A DNA stretch of 64,000 nucleotides from CAISIP01 sp038326025 (lineage in GTDB: Bacteria > Pseudomonadota > Gammaproteobacteria > Burkholderiales > Burkholderiaceae_C): contig JBBQJP010000019.1 of assembly GCA_038326025.1 (NCBI GenBank), positions 11,867 through 75,866 of the forward strand, given 5' to 3'. The notes beneath the pieces are model-generated. The model did no database searches, had not been told where the DNA came from, and saw only the letters and a program-made list of their open reading frames with translations. The number at the start of each line of letters is the position of its first letter. The first letter of the stretch is position 1. Positions 15,019-23,220 of the stretch are shown here, piece by piece. Made by a program: the position numbers and the translations under genes.

Positions 15019-16022
15019 TTGGGTTTGACCACGGAACTGGCCAGCGCTTTGGAGTTCTTCTTGTTATCGGTCACCATGGTGTCGAACTGCAGCCGGACTT
15101 TCTCGGCGACCGACAACTTGGTGTAACGGCGCTCGCCTTCACGGCTGAGTTCTTTCTGCAAGGCAAACACCGACTGCGGACGCGACAAGGGGTCGAGCGC
15201 CATGCACCATTCGACCACTTCGATCAGGTTGTCCGAATAGATGCCGCGCAGACGCGTCAGGGCCGTGGCGATGCGATCTTTTTCGAGCCGCTGTGGCGCC
15301 TCGTTGGGCGGGTAACCCTGCATGCAGGCGTACATGCAAGCTCCAATGGCGTAAATGTCGGTCCAGGGCCCCATCGACGAATCGCGACGGTACATTTCGG
15401 GGGCGGCAAAGCCCGGCGTATACATCGGGCGGATGAAATTACCCTCTTTGCTGAGCACCTCACGCGCGGCACCAAAGTCGATCAACACGGACTTGTTGTC
15501 GTCGGTGATGAAAATGTTGGCCGGCTTGATGTCCAGGTGCAACATCTTGTGCTGGTGCACGATGCGCAAGCCGCGCAGTATCTCGTCGAACAACGAACGA
15601 ATGGTGGACTCGCGGAACACCTTCTGCTGCTTCTGGTCACGCGCGGTAATGATGAAGTCCTGCAGCGCCGCGCCTTCCAGGTAGTTCATCACCATGTAGA
15701 CGGTTTCGTTCTCGCGAAAGAAATTCATCACGCTGACAACCGACGGATGAGAGATCTGGGCCAGTGCGCGCCCTTCCTCGAAAAAGCTCTTGAGGCCCAG
15801 CCGATACAGTGACAACTTTTCGGGGGCCACTTCCGGGGAGAGTTCGCCTGCGGCACGCGATGCCAGCGACGCCGGCAGGTACTCTTTGACCGCGACCTGC
15901 TGACCTTCGGCATCGAGTGCCAGGTACACCACGCCGAAACCACCCGCAGCCAGTTTGCGGATAATGCGGTAACCGCCAATCACGGTATCCGGCGGCAACG
16001 CAGCGGGTTTGACCTTGGACAT
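15015..16022 (-). CDS. Hanks-type Ser/Thr protein kinase
   Basis: A 335-residue cytoplasmic eukaryotic-like kinase, partner of the overlapping phosphatase. The subdomains are in order: glycine loop KLAAGGFGVVY, catalytic Lys46 in VAVKEYLP, catalytic loop HLDIKPANIF (Leu replaces the usual Arg of HRD), metal-binding DFG in LIDFGAAR, then TPGFAAPEMY and WTDIYAIGACMYACMQG. Absence of the HRD arginine suggests activity does not depend on activation-loop phosphorylation. No transmembrane or sensor domain follows the kinase domain, only about 45 residues. ATG 16022 was chosen (MSKVKPAALPPDTVIGGYRI). The substrate is unknown; the gene is divergent from yicC. Confidence 0.93.
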   Translation of the reverse strand: MSKVKPAALPPDTVIGGYRIIRKLAAGGFGVVYLALDAEGQQVAVKEYLPASLASRAAGELSPEVAPEKLSLYRLGLKSFFEEGRALAQISHPSVVSVMNFFRENETVYMVMNYLEGAALQDFIITARDQKQQKVFRESTIRSLFDEILRGLRIVHQHKMLHLDIKPANIFITDDNKSVLIDFGAAREVLSKEGNFIRPMYTPGFAAPEMYRRDSSMGPWTDIYAIGACMYACMQGYPPNEAPQRLEKDRIATALTRLRGIYSDNLIEVVEWCMALDPLSRPQSVFALQKELSREGERRYTKLSVAEKVRLQFDTMVTDNKKNSKALASSVVKPK

Positions 16023-16113
16023 ACCAATAAAAGGGGTTGCGAAAAGAGCCTGACCTCGAGGCGCCGGATACACCGACCAACCCCATCTAGAACCGACAGG
16101 AACAGGTAATTCG

Positions 16114-17037
16114 ATGCCAGTTTACAGTATGACCGGCTACGCCGCGGGGCAAGGCAACAGCGCTGCGCCACCCTCTGCCACCGAAGCAAGAAGTGCCACG
16201 GGCAGTTGGCTTGGACTCGAGATCCGATCGGTCAACAGCCGCTTTCTGGACCTGTCGTTCAGACTCCCGGAGGAGCTTCGCGCGTTCGAACCCAAGTTGC
16301 GCGACATGTTGTCGGCCCAGCTCAAACGGGGCAAGGTAGAGGTCAGGGCCACGGTTGAATCGGGGTCGACCACATCGGTGACTGAACCGTCTGCCCGACT
16401 GCTGCAGCGCCTGGGTTCGGTGCAGGACAACATCAAGGCTTGGCTGCCCGATGTGTTGCCACTGTCGGTCTCCGATGTGCTGCGCCTGGCCTCGACCGAG
16501 CAATCCGGCCCGCGCGACTGGGGCCCTGAGGTAGTGGCGCTGGCCGAAAAGACCTTGCGCGAGTTGCTGCAGGCGCGCAAACGCGAGGGCGCAAAGCTCG
16601 CAACTGCGCTGACCGGCAAGATTGACGAGATCCGCGCGCTGACCCGTCAGGCTACTCCGTTGGTCCCCAAACTGGTTGCAGCGCAGCGCCAGCGCTTCCT
16701 GGACCGCTGGACCGAGGCCATGGGCGCGACCCAGGGCACGTCGGCCGCCGCGCCCGAAGCCGCACAGGACCGCGCCCTGTCCGAGGCGACTGCGTTTGCG
16801 ATACGCATTGACGTGGCGGAGGAGATCACCCGGCTCGACGCCCATCTGGACGAAATCGAACGGTTGATCGGCAAGGGCGGCGAGATCGGTAAACGGCTCG
16901 ACTTTCTGATTCAGGAGTTGCATCGCGAGGCCAACACGCTGGGCTCGAAGTCGGCAGCGCTGGAGCTGACCCATGTCTCGGTCGACATGAAGGTGCTCAT
17001 CGAGCAGATGCGCGAGCAGGTGCAGAACATAGAATAA
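16114..17037 (+). CDS. YicC/YloC-family endoribonuclease
   Basis: A 307-residue member of the YicC family, recently described as endoribonucleases that affect small-RNA turnover. The start PVYSMTGYA, EIRSVNSRFLDLSFRLPEEL, KRGKVEVRATVE, the acidic EEITRLDAHLDEIERLI and the C-terminal GKRLDFLIQELHREANTLGSK are typical. It is first in yicC-gmk-rpoZ-spoT, an order widely conserved in proteobacteria. An insertion of Ala/Ser/Thr residues (about 14-28) lengthens the N-terminal domain. AGGAACAGG precedes the ATG. Confidence 0.93.
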   Translation: MPVYSMTGYAAGQGNSAAPPSATEARSATGSWLGLEIRSVNSRFLDLSFRLPEELRAFEPKLRDMLSAQLKRGKVEVRATVESGSTTSVTEPSARLLQRLGSVQDNIKAWLPDVLPLSVSDVLRLASTEQSGPRDWGPEVVALAEKTLRELLQARKREGAKLATALTGKIDEIRALTRQATPLVPKLVAAQRQRFLDRWTEAMGATQGTSAAAPEAAQDRALSEATAFAIRIDVAEEITRLDAHLDEIERLIGKGGEIGKRLDFLIQELHREANTLGSKSAALELTHVSVDMKVLIEQMREQVQNIE

Positions 17038-17094
17038 ATGCCCATCCCTGTGGCGGTCTCTGCGTCCAGGGAACGCAACCGAGTATTGGCAAGC

Positions 17095-17715
17095 ATGGAC
17101 TATCCTGGAAATCTGTTTGTTGTCGCGGCGCCCAGTGGCGCCGGAAAATCGAGCCTGGTCAAGGCCCTGCTGGAGCTCGATTCACTGGTCAAGCCGTCCA
17201 TCTCTCACACAACCCGCGCCGCGCGCGGTCAGGAAAAAAACGGCCGCGAGTATTTCTTCGTGTCGAACACCGAGTTCGATACGATGGTCAAGGACAATGG
17301 ATTTGTCGAGTGGGCCGAAGTGCATGGCCATCGATACGGAACCTCGCGCGAGGCGATCACCCAGCGCATGGATCAAGGGTCTGACGTGGTGCTGGAAATC
17401 GATTTCCAGGGCGCCATGTCGATCAAGCGGGTGTTTGCCAACGCGGTGACGATCTTCATCCTGCCACCGAGCTGGGAAGAGTTGCGGGCGCGGCTCGAGC
17501 GTCGCGGCGAAGACGCCAGTGAAACCATCGACCTGCGTCTGCGCAACGCCGAGATCGAAATGGCCCAGATCCACCATTTCGACTTCGTTATAATCAACGA
17601 TTCTTTTGACCGCGCACTGTTTGACCTCAAGGCCATCGTGCATGCACAGCGGCTCAAGTTTGCGGTCCAACGCCGCGCCCGCGCCGGGACTTTCAGTGCG
17701 TTGAACATCCCCTAG
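17095..17715 (+). CDS. gmk: Guanylate kinase
   Basis: Phosphorylates GMP to GDP with ATP, an essential step of guanine nucleotide synthesis. From ATG 17095 the protein has 206 residues, the family length, beginning MDYPGNLFVVAAPSGAGKSS with the P-loop, then SHTTRAARGQEKNGREYFF (GMP binding), WAEVHGHRYGTS, DVVLEIDFQGA and FILPPSWEELRARLERRGED. An in-frame ATG at 17038 immediately after the yicC stop would add 19 residues not seen in relatives, though translational coupling there is possible. Guanine nucleotide supply and the (p)ppGpp enzyme two genes downstream make a sensible functional neighbourhood. Confidence 0.96.
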   Translation: MDYPGNLFVVAAPSGAGKSSLVKALLELDSLVKPSISHTTRAARGQEKNGREYFFVSNTEFDTMVKDNGFVEWAEVHGHRYGTSREAITQRMDQGSDVVLEIDFQGAMSIKRVFANAVTIFILPPSWEELRARLERRGEDASETIDLRLRNAEIEMAQIHHFDFVIINDSFDRALFDLKAIVHAQRLKFAVQRRARAGTFSALNIP

Positions 17716-17742
17716 CGCTTTACTAGCATCCCGGAGAACACC

Positions 17743-17946
17743 ATGGCCCGTATCACCGTTGAAGACTGCCTTGCCCAGATTCCTAACCGTTTCCAGTTGG
17801 TTCTGGCGGCCACTTATCGCGCCCGCATGCTCAGCCAGGGTCACGCCCCGAAAATCGAGAGCAAGAACAAACCAGGCGTAACCGCGCTGCGCGAAATCGC
17901 TGCCGGCAAGATCGGCCTGGAAATGCTCAAGAAAGTCCCGATCTGA
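17743..17946 (+). CDS. rpoZ: RNA polymerase omega subunit
   Basis: The 67-residue omega subunit, which helps fold the beta' subunit and forms part of the (p)ppGpp site 1. Conserved residues are MARITVEDCLAQIPNRFQLV, the TYRARML variant of the helix, and KNKPGVTALREIAAGKIG. A CCCGGAGAAC ribosome site precedes ATG 17743. It is followed by a terminator hairpin and then spoT. Confidence 0.97.
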   Translation: MARITVEDCLAQIPNRFQLVLAATYRARMLSQGHAPKIESKNKPGVTALREIAAGKIGLEMLKKVPI

Positions 17947-17968
17947 CACGGACTCCAACCCCCTAAAG

Positions 17969-17994
17969 ATGGCACCCTTGTGGTGCCATTTTTC
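17969..17994 (+). terminator. Rho-independent terminator after rpoZ
   Basis: ATGGCACC (17969-17976) pairs with GGTGCCAT (17982-17989) around loop CTTGT, followed by TTTTTC. It lies in the 56 bases between rpoZ and spoT and should lower or end read-through into spoT. Confidence 0.85.
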
Positions 17995-18002
17995 ATGGCC
18001 GC

Positions 18003-20300
18003 ATGGTATTCGACCACGCGCGCTATATTCAAGGGGTGAGTAACTTCCTAGATGTGCCCGCGGCGCCTGCCAAGCGCGCCCGCAAGCCGCGCGCTGCCAG
18101 CGCGCCGAGTCCGGCCGCCGCCAACGCGGCTGCGGCCAGCTTCGCCGCGCTTACCTCGGGCCTTGACTACCTCGTCGCTGCCGACGTCGAAAAGGTCCGA
18201 CAAGCCTACCGGTTTGCCGACGAGGCGCATCTGGGACAGATTCGCAGCAGTGGCGAACCCTACATCACCCACCCGATCGCAGTGGCCGCGCAATGTGCGG
18301 AATGGAAGCTCGACGCGCAGGCCCTGATGGCCGCGCTATTGCATGACGCACTGGAAGACTGCGGCGTCACCAAGGCGGAGTTGATTGAGCGCTTTGGCGC
18401 GCCGGTGGCGGAACTGGTCGACGGCCTGACCAAGCTCGACAAGCTGCACTTCAATACCCGCGAAGAAAATCAGGCGGAGTCGTTTCGCAAGATGCTGCTG
18501 GCGATGGCGCGCGATGTGCGTGTCATCCTGATCAAACTGGCGGACCGCTCGCACAACATGCGCACACTGGGCAATGTGCCGCGCGACAAATGGGCACGCA
18601 TATCCTCCGAAACCCTGGAGATTTATGCGCCGATCGCGCATCGCCTGGGCCTCAATCAGGTCTACCGCGAGTTGCAGGATCTGTCCTTTACCTACCTGCA
18701 TCCCTGGCGCAACACCGTGCTGGCCAAGGCCGTAGATAAAGCCCGCAGCCGACGACGTGACCTGATCCAGAAAGTGCACAGCGAGGTCGAATCCGCATTT
18801 TCTGTGGTCAAGATGCCGCTGCGTATCGCCGGGCGGGAAAAGTCGGTGTTTTCCATCTACCGCAAGATGACGCTCAAGCACCTGACGTTTGCGCAGGTGA
18901 CCGATATCTATGGCTTTCGCCTGATCGTGCCGTCCTTGATCGACTGCTACACGGCACTGGGCGTGCTTCACCAGTTGTACAAGCCGGTGCCGGGGCGGTT
19001 CAAGGACCATATTGCCATTTCCAAGGTCAATGGCTACCAATCGCTGCACACAACCCTGGTTGGACCGTCGGGTGTGAACGTCGAGTTCCAGGTACGCACT
19101 GAAGCCATGAACCTGATTGCCGAATCCGGCGTTGCGGCGCATTGGCTGTACAAGGCGAAATCACCAGACAACACGGGCAGCGACAACTTGGGCAATCAGT
19201 GGCTCCAGTCGCTGCTGGACATTCAGCGCGAAACCGGCGACGCCGCCGAGTTCTGGGACCACGTCAAGGTCGATCTGTTCCCGGACGCGGTTTACGTTTT
19301 CACCCCGCGCAGCCAGATCCTGTCGTTGCCGCGCGGCGCCACCGTAGTGGACTTTGCCTATGCCATCCACAGCGACGTTGGCGACCGCACGGTCGCGGCG
19401 CGCATCAATGGCGAGCAGGTCCCGCTGCGCAGCGAACTCAAGAATGGCGACGTGGTCGAAGTGGTCACCGCGTCGATCTCGCGGCCCAATCCGGCCTGGC
19501 TGAGTTTTGTGCGCACCGGCAGGGCGCGCTCCAAGATCCGACACCACCTCAAGACCACGGCAAGTGCCGAGTCCGAGATTTTCGGCAAGAAGCTGCTCGC
19601 GCAGGCGCTGCGGGCGGAGGGCATTGAAAACTTCCCCGAGGACGAATCGGTTTACCAGACGGTCTGGGATCGCCTGCTGCGCTTCACCGGCAATCGCAAT
19701 CGCGCAGAGTTGCTCACTGATGTGGGCCTGGGCAAACGGATTGCGACCATCGTGGCCAAGCGGCTGGTGTCCTTGCTGGCAGAGGTCAATGGCGAAAAAC
19801 CCGACGCCTTGCTGCTGACACGTGAGCGCTTCACGGCAGATCCGTCCAACAAGCAAGGTGTGGTGACGCTCGACGGCAGCGAGAACGCGTCCGTGCACTA
19901 TTCCACTTGCTGCCGCCCGATACCGGGTGACCCGATCGTCGGCTATCTGGGCCGCGGCGAAGGGCTGGTGGTGCACACCCGCGCCTGCCCGGTGGCTGCC
20001 AAATTGCAAAACAAGGACAGCGAACGCTTCATCGACGTCGAATGGTCTGACGAACCGTCGCGCCCGTTCGAGACGGAAATCCTGGTATCGGTGATCAACG
20101 GCAAAGGGGTGCTGGCGCGCGTGGCAGCCGCACTTGCCGCGGCCGAATCCGACATCACGCATATCAACATGGGCCAGGAGGGTGCGCAGGATGCAGCCGA
20201 CCTGCGCTTCATCATCGCCGTGCGGGATCGCTCCCATATGGAGGCCGCGCTACGCAACCTGCGTCGCACGGCGTCAGTGCTCAAGGTTCAGCGGATCTGA
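18003..20300 (+). CDS. spoT: Bifunctional (p)ppGpp synthetase/hydrolase SpoT/RelA
   Basis: A 765-residue long RSH enzyme that makes and degrades the stringent-response alarmone. The domains in order are: HD hydrolase (FADEAHLGQIRSSGEPYITH, catalytic LLHDALEDC, ADRSHNMRT), synthetase (VTDIYGFRLIV, RFKDHIAISKVNGYQSLHTT), TGS (FPDAVYVFTPRSQILSLPRG), the Cys-containing conserved region HYSTCCRPIPGDPIVGY and a C-terminal ACT domain (FETEILVSVINGKGVLARVA). Hydrolase and synthetase motifs both look intact. The first 50 residues are Ala/Pro-rich and poorly conserved, so the true start could be ATG 18003 or GTG 18036. The name spoT follows the gene order with rpoZ; a separate RelA would be elsewhere. 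Confidence 0.95.
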   Translation: MVFDHARYIQGVSNFLDVPAAPAKRARKPRAASAPSPAAANAAAASFAALTSGLDYLVAADVEKVRQAYRFADEAHLGQIRSSGEPYITHPIAVAAQCAEWKLDAQALMAALLHDALEDCGVTKAELIERFGAPVAELVDGLTKLDKLHFNTREENQAESFRKMLLAMARDVRVILIKLADRSHNMRTLGNVPRDKWARISSETLEIYAPIAHRLGLNQVYRELQDLSFTYLHPWRNTVLAKAVDKARSRRRDLIQKVHSEVESAFSVVKMPLRIAGREKSVFSIYRKMTLKHLTFAQVTDIYGFRLIVPSLIDCYTALGVLHQLYKPVPGRFKDHIAISKVNGYQSLHTTLVGPSGVNVEFQVRTEAMNLIAESGVAAHWLYKAKSPDNTGSDNLGNQWLQSLLDIQRETGDAAEFWDHVKVDLFPDAVYVFTPRSQILSLPRGATVVDFAYAIHSDVGDRTVAARINGEQVPLRSELKNGDVVEVVTASISRPNPAWLSFVRTGRARSKIRHHLKTTASAESEIFGKKLLAQALRAEGIENFPEDESVYQTVWDRLLRFTGNRNRAELLTDVGLGKRIATIVAKRLVSLLAEVNGEKPDALLLTRERFTADPSNKQGVVTLDGSENASVHYSTCCRPIPGDPIVGYLGRGEGLVVHTRACPVAAKLQNKDSERFIDVEWSDEPSRPFETEILVSVINGKGVLARVAAALAAAESDITHINMGQEGAQDAADLRFIIAVRDRSHMEAALRNLRRTASVLKVQRI

Positions 20301-20325
20301 CCCGACCGACCCGACCGTGGCCTCG

Positions 20326-20889
20326 TCAGGCCGACGGCGCAGGGTAGCGCACACGCAGGACCTCGATGTCATCCCTGCCCTGGGGTGTAACCAGTTCCAC
20401 GATATCGCCCACGCGCGCCTTGAGCAGCGTGCGGGCCACCGGGGACACCCAACTGATTTCGCCCTTGAGGTTGTCGACTTCGTCTATCCCGAGAATGGTG
20501 ACCGTCCGCTCGTCGCCGGCTCCGTCGACATACGTTACGGTCGCGCCAAAGAAGATCTGGTCGTTACCGTGGTGCAGCGAGGGATCGGTTACGACGGCCA
20601 TTTCAAGTCGCCCCGTCAGAAATCGAATGCGCCGATCGATCTCGCGCAAGCGCTTCTTGCCATAGATGTAGTCGCCGTTCTCCGATCGGTCGCCATTGCT
20701 GGCAGCCCAGTGCACTACATCGACGATTTTTGGTCGTTCGACGTCGATAAGGTCCATCAACTCGCCGCGCAAACGCGCGTATCCGGCGCCGGTGATGTAG
20801 TTCTTGCCACCGCCAGGCAGCGGCGCCATTCGTACATCGTCGTCATCGTCCGGCGCGTCGTCAGATTCCTTGGTAAATGCCTTGCTCAT
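20326..20889 (-). CDS. greB: Transcription elongation factor GreB
   Basis: Rescues backtracked RNA polymerase by stimulating transcript cleavage. In the 187-residue protein the N-terminal coiled coil carries the acidic tip NGDRSENGDYIYGKKRLREI, and the C-terminal FKBP-like domain has FFGATVTYVDGAGDERTVTI and ISWVSPVARTLLKARVGDIV. The Y-region and greater length fit GreB rather than GreA. An acidic leader (ESDDAPDDDDDV) precedes the domain, as in related Burkholderiales. ATG 20889 (MSKAFTKESD) is preferred over GTG 20904. The gene is convergent with spoT, 25 bases apart. Confidence 0.95.
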   Translation of the reverse strand: MSKAFTKESDDAPDDDDDVRMAPLPGGGKNYITGAGYARLRGELMDLIDVERPKIVDVVHWAASNGDRSENGDYIYGKKRLREIDRRIRFLTGRLEMAVVTDPSLHHGNDQIFFGATVTYVDGAGDERTVTILGIDEVDNLKGEISWVSPVARTLLKARVGDIVELVTPQGRDDIEVLRVRYPAPSA

Positions 20890-20951
20890 CGTCCGTTTGC
20901 TCACCCTGCCGCCTCGTGCAGGTTATTGTTTCGCATTGTGGATGCTAAAAC

Positions 20952-20987
20952 AAAAAAGCCCTGCGTCTTTGCGGGACACAGGGCTTT
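20952..20987 (-). terminator. Rho-independent terminator after tRNA-Arg
   Basis: On the minus strand AAAGCCCTG (20987-20979) pairs with CAGGGCTTT (20963-20955) and the T-run continues to 20952. It lies just downstream of the tRNA-Arg gene. Confidence 0.85.
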
Positions 20988-20995
20988 ACTGTTTT

Positions 20996-21072
20996 TGGTG
21001 CGGCTGGCAGGAATTGAACCCACGACCCCTTGGTTCGTAGCCAAGTACTCTATCCAACTGAGCTACAGCCGC
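20996..21072 (-). tRNA. tRNA-Arg (ACG)
   Basis: A 77-nt tRNA on the minus strand with acceptor GCGGCTG/CAGCCGC, D arm GCTCAGTTGGATAGAGT, anticodon loop CTACGAA giving ACG (read as ICG after deamination), T arm GTGGGTTCAATTCCTGC, discriminator A and an encoded CCA. Confidence 0.97.
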
Positions 21073-21094
21073 GAAGCCTCGAATTCTAACACCA

Positions 21095-21877
21095 TCAATT
21101 TGTGGTTTCGGTAGCCGGTGCCAGGAATTTTCCATTGCCACCATTACTACCGTTACCGCCATCCACCGAGCCCTGCCCGCCTTCCCGCAACTTCACAAGC
21201 CGCTCCGTCTGGGCAAGCGACATCAGGTGTGCATAAACCGCTGGCAGGTAGTGTTTGGTGCGGATTTCCAGGAACAATTCGTCAGACAAGTTGTTCAACC
21301 GCGCCTCATTAAGCACATAACAACCCGCGATATCCTTGACGCCGGCGCTCTCGCGCACGCGCAGATTCAGTGGCGTGAACATATTGTGCTTGGCCATGAA
21401 CGCACAGAATTCGTGGGTCGAGACCTCCATCTGCTGTAACTCTGACAGATAACGCTTCACGTTGTCGATGACCTGGGTCGGAATGCCCGTGATATCGAAC
21501 AACGCAGCACCTTCGGTTTCGCTCACCAGGCTACTGGCCTCGTCAATACACACGATAAACTGTCCATCGGCCCCGCCGGGCACCAGCGTGAACGGATAAC
21601 GCCGGATCACCGCGGGAATGTACGATGCCTGCCACTTGCCGTCGGCGTCGACAAACACGTTGCTGCCTGGCACCAAGCCCAATAACACCACCGGCCGAAA
21701 CTCGTCCTTTGCCTTGTCTTCCAGAAACACGATCGGATAAATCGACGCCGCGCGGGTGAACTCCTGCAACGTGACGTAGGCGATATGAAACTTTGAAGCG
21801 AAGTCGAAGCTGGTGATTTCTTTCACGCGCTTCAGGGCGTGGATGTCTTTGTTGACAGGGGTGATCTTTTCGAACAC
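21095..21877 (-). CDS. SapC-family protein
   Basis: A 260-residue protein of the SapC family (Pfam SapC, named after a Campylobacter gene near S-layer protein genes; function not established). Recognisable parts are the YPIVFLEDKAKDEFRPVVLL segment, NVFVDADGKWQASYIPAVIR, RYPFTLV and the acidic IDEASSLVSETEGAALFD. There is no signal peptide. The C-terminus ends in a low-complexity Gly/Asn/Ser tail (DGGNGSNGGNGKF). It lies alone, 22 bases beyond tRNA-Arg, and is divergent from the secreted-protein/PqqD-like/kinase cassette across a 477-bp gap. Confidence 0.85.
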   Translation of the reverse strand: MFEKITPVNKDIHALKRVKEITSFDFASKFHIAYVTLQEFTRAASIYPIVFLEDKAKDEFRPVVLLGLVPGSNVFVDADGKWQASYIPAVIRRYPFTLVPGGADGQFIVCIDEASSLVSETEGAALFDITGIPTQVIDNVKRYLSELQQMEVSTHEFCAFMAKHNMFTPLNLRVRESAGVKDIAGCYVLNEARLNNLSDELFLEIRTKHYLPAVYAHLMSLAQTERLVKLREGGQGSVDGGNGSNGGNGKFLAPATETTN

Positions 21878-22354
21878 ATCCTGCTCCTTTGGGGTAGGTG
21901 AACGGCCAACTCATCTGCGATCAGGGCAAACCAGTCTACACGCCGACGTAGGAACACCGCGTCAGCGGACCTGCTCGATGGCATGCCAATGACCGCCGTC
22001 ATGCAGTGAACACAACTCATGTGACGCCGCTAGCGGCACAGCGCCAAGGACGCGTCGAGAAAGTTTACACATTCATTTGTCTGCACCAAATCCAGCTCAA
22101 ATGGCATCGCATTTATTCTTATGATTCAATGAGTTAATAATAATATCCAAGCGTGGCTTGATTTTTGCTTTACACAGGCAGTGTGCTGAAGTACCTAATT
22201 CCCGACAATTGCGCAGTGGCTGCGATATCGGACGGTGTTACTCTCAGACTTTGTAACGGCAGGCGGTTGATTGGCCACTTGCGCCATTGGTGACATGGAT
22301 ATGGGCCGATCGTGCAATATCGAATAGCGGCGTAATTGGCCAAAGGGGTGAAAT
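21878..22354. other. 477-bp intergenic region, AT-richer than its surroundings
   Basis: This gap separates the SapC-family gene from the secreted-protein gene. The part from about 22060 to 22200 is clearly richer in A and T than the rest of the window (for example TTAATAATAATATCC). I see no convincing coding frame or structured RNA. It contains a candidate sigma-54 promoter at 22153-22170, and its right end holds AAGGGG as ribosome-binding site for the GTG at 22355. Confidence 0.6.
22153..22170 (+). promoter_or_regulatory. Candidate sigma-54 (-24/-12) promoter
   Basis: TGGC (22154-22157) and TTGC (22065+100, i.e. 22165-22168) give GG at 22155-22156 and GC at 22167-22168 with exactly ten bases between, the invariant spacing of sigma-54 promoters; the full word is TGGCTTGATTTTTGCTTT. 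The ACG after TGGC is not conserved. Transcription would start near 22180 and leave a leader of about 175 bases before the GTG at 22355. No activator-binding site was identified. Confidence 0.45.
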
Positions 22355-22933
22355 GTGAAGAAGAACCTTAAAGATCCGACCGCACACGTAAGCGCCAGAC
22401 GCAGGCTCGTGCGCGGGGCATTCGCGGCACCTGTCGCTTTGACCTTGTACAACGGGAGCGCGTTTGCGGCGACGTCAATAAGTTGCGTCGCCAAGGAAAT
22501 CGCAAACCCCACGTATCCCACGAACCAGGGTTCCTCGTCAGCCGACACCTATTTGCGCGTTCAACTCTGGACACTTGCCGCTGGCACACCAAGCAATTGG
22601 GTAAGAGGCGCTGATGTGGTCTTTCTCCAGAAGTCCGGGACGTCGGTCTACATCACGTCAAGTCAATGGCAGTGTTTCAGTGCTGGATCTTCGCCAGCCG
22701 GCGTGATGATTCAAGGCAACCTCGTCAATCCTCCGGTCGCTGGCACTATTTATGCTGGGCAGCCCACTCGCAACAACGGCGCCACGGTTCCATTGCAAAA
22801 CGGTGCGTATGTGGCAATCCGAGTCGACACGAACGGAAACATTGTTGGAGTTGTCGGGTTGGGCACCGCAAATCCTGGCACCTCAGCTGTGCACCAATCC
22901 TGCTGGACATCGTTTAGGGCTACCACTCCTTGA
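22355..22933 (+). CDS. Secreted protein of unknown family, head of the HprK-related cassette
   Basis: A 192-residue protein I cannot assign. Residues 15-38 form an export signal (ARRRLVRGAFAAPVALTLYN, ending GSAFA before ATS); the Arg cluster before the hydrophobic stretch resembles a Tat signal but lacks the full consensus. The mature part is rich in Gly, Thr, Ser, Asn and beta-prone segments and contains three cysteines (44, 107, 183). There is no PEP-CTERM-like C-terminal anchor. The start is GTG 22355 with AAGGGG seven bases before it. Its TGA overlaps the ATG of the PqqD-like gene by one base, so it is co-translated with the cassette and is the obvious candidate for the cassette's substrate or product. 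Confidence 0.8.
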   Translation: MKKNLKDPTAHVSARRRLVRGAFAAPVALTLYNGSAFAATSISCVAKEIANPTYPTNQGSSSADTYLRVQLWTLAAGTPSNWVRGADVVFLQKSGTSVYITSSQWQCFSAGSSPAGVMIQGNLVNPPVAGTIYAGQPTRNNGATVPLQNGAYVAIRVDTNGNIVGVVGLGTANPGTSAVHQSCWTSFRATTP

Positions 22934-23220
22934 TGCGGCGCTTTGCGCGCACGAAAGGCATTTTGGTCGAACCGGTCGGGCATCTATGGGCGGCGTTTAG
23001 TCCGGTCACCGGCGAAACGGTCTTGCTGAACGACGAAAGCGCGTCCATCTTGGAAATACTGGAGTTGGAGCCGGCGGACACGAAGCATATTTGTGCAGTA
23101 CTTTCCTCTGACAGCGGCAATGCAGCCGATGATTTGTTCGATCTCGTCGAGGGAAGCTGGGCACAACTGATAGAAGCCGGCCTCGTGCGCGAATTGCCCC
23201 ATAGCAGGCACTACCCATAG
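22933..23220 (+). CDS. PqqD-like protein of the HPr-rel-A system
   Basis: A 95-residue protein with the fold and spacing of PqqD-type peptide chaperones: GHLWAAFSPVTGETVLLNDE followed by SASILEILELEP and a helical C-terminal part (AADDLFDLVEGSWAQLIEAG, LVREL). PqqD proteins present a peptide to a modifying enzyme. Here no radical SAM enzyme is nearby; the partner is an HprK-related kinase, the pairing I recall under the name HPr-rel-A system. It overlaps the preceding stop by one base (TGATG) and the following GTG by one base (TAGTG). Confidence 0.85.
   Translation: MRRFARTKGILVEPVGHLWAAFSPVTGETVLLNDESASILEILELEPADTKHICAVLSSDSGNAADDLFDLVEGSWAQLIEAGLVRELPHSRHYP

Noticed and set aside
17589..17594. 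TATAAT inside gmk as a promoter for rpoZ
   Set aside because: No -35-like hexamer at 16-18 bases upstream.
20319..20332. GGCCT/AGGCC hairpin between spoT and greB as terminator
   Set aside because: Five-base stem with no T-tract on either strand, lying partly in the greB coding end.
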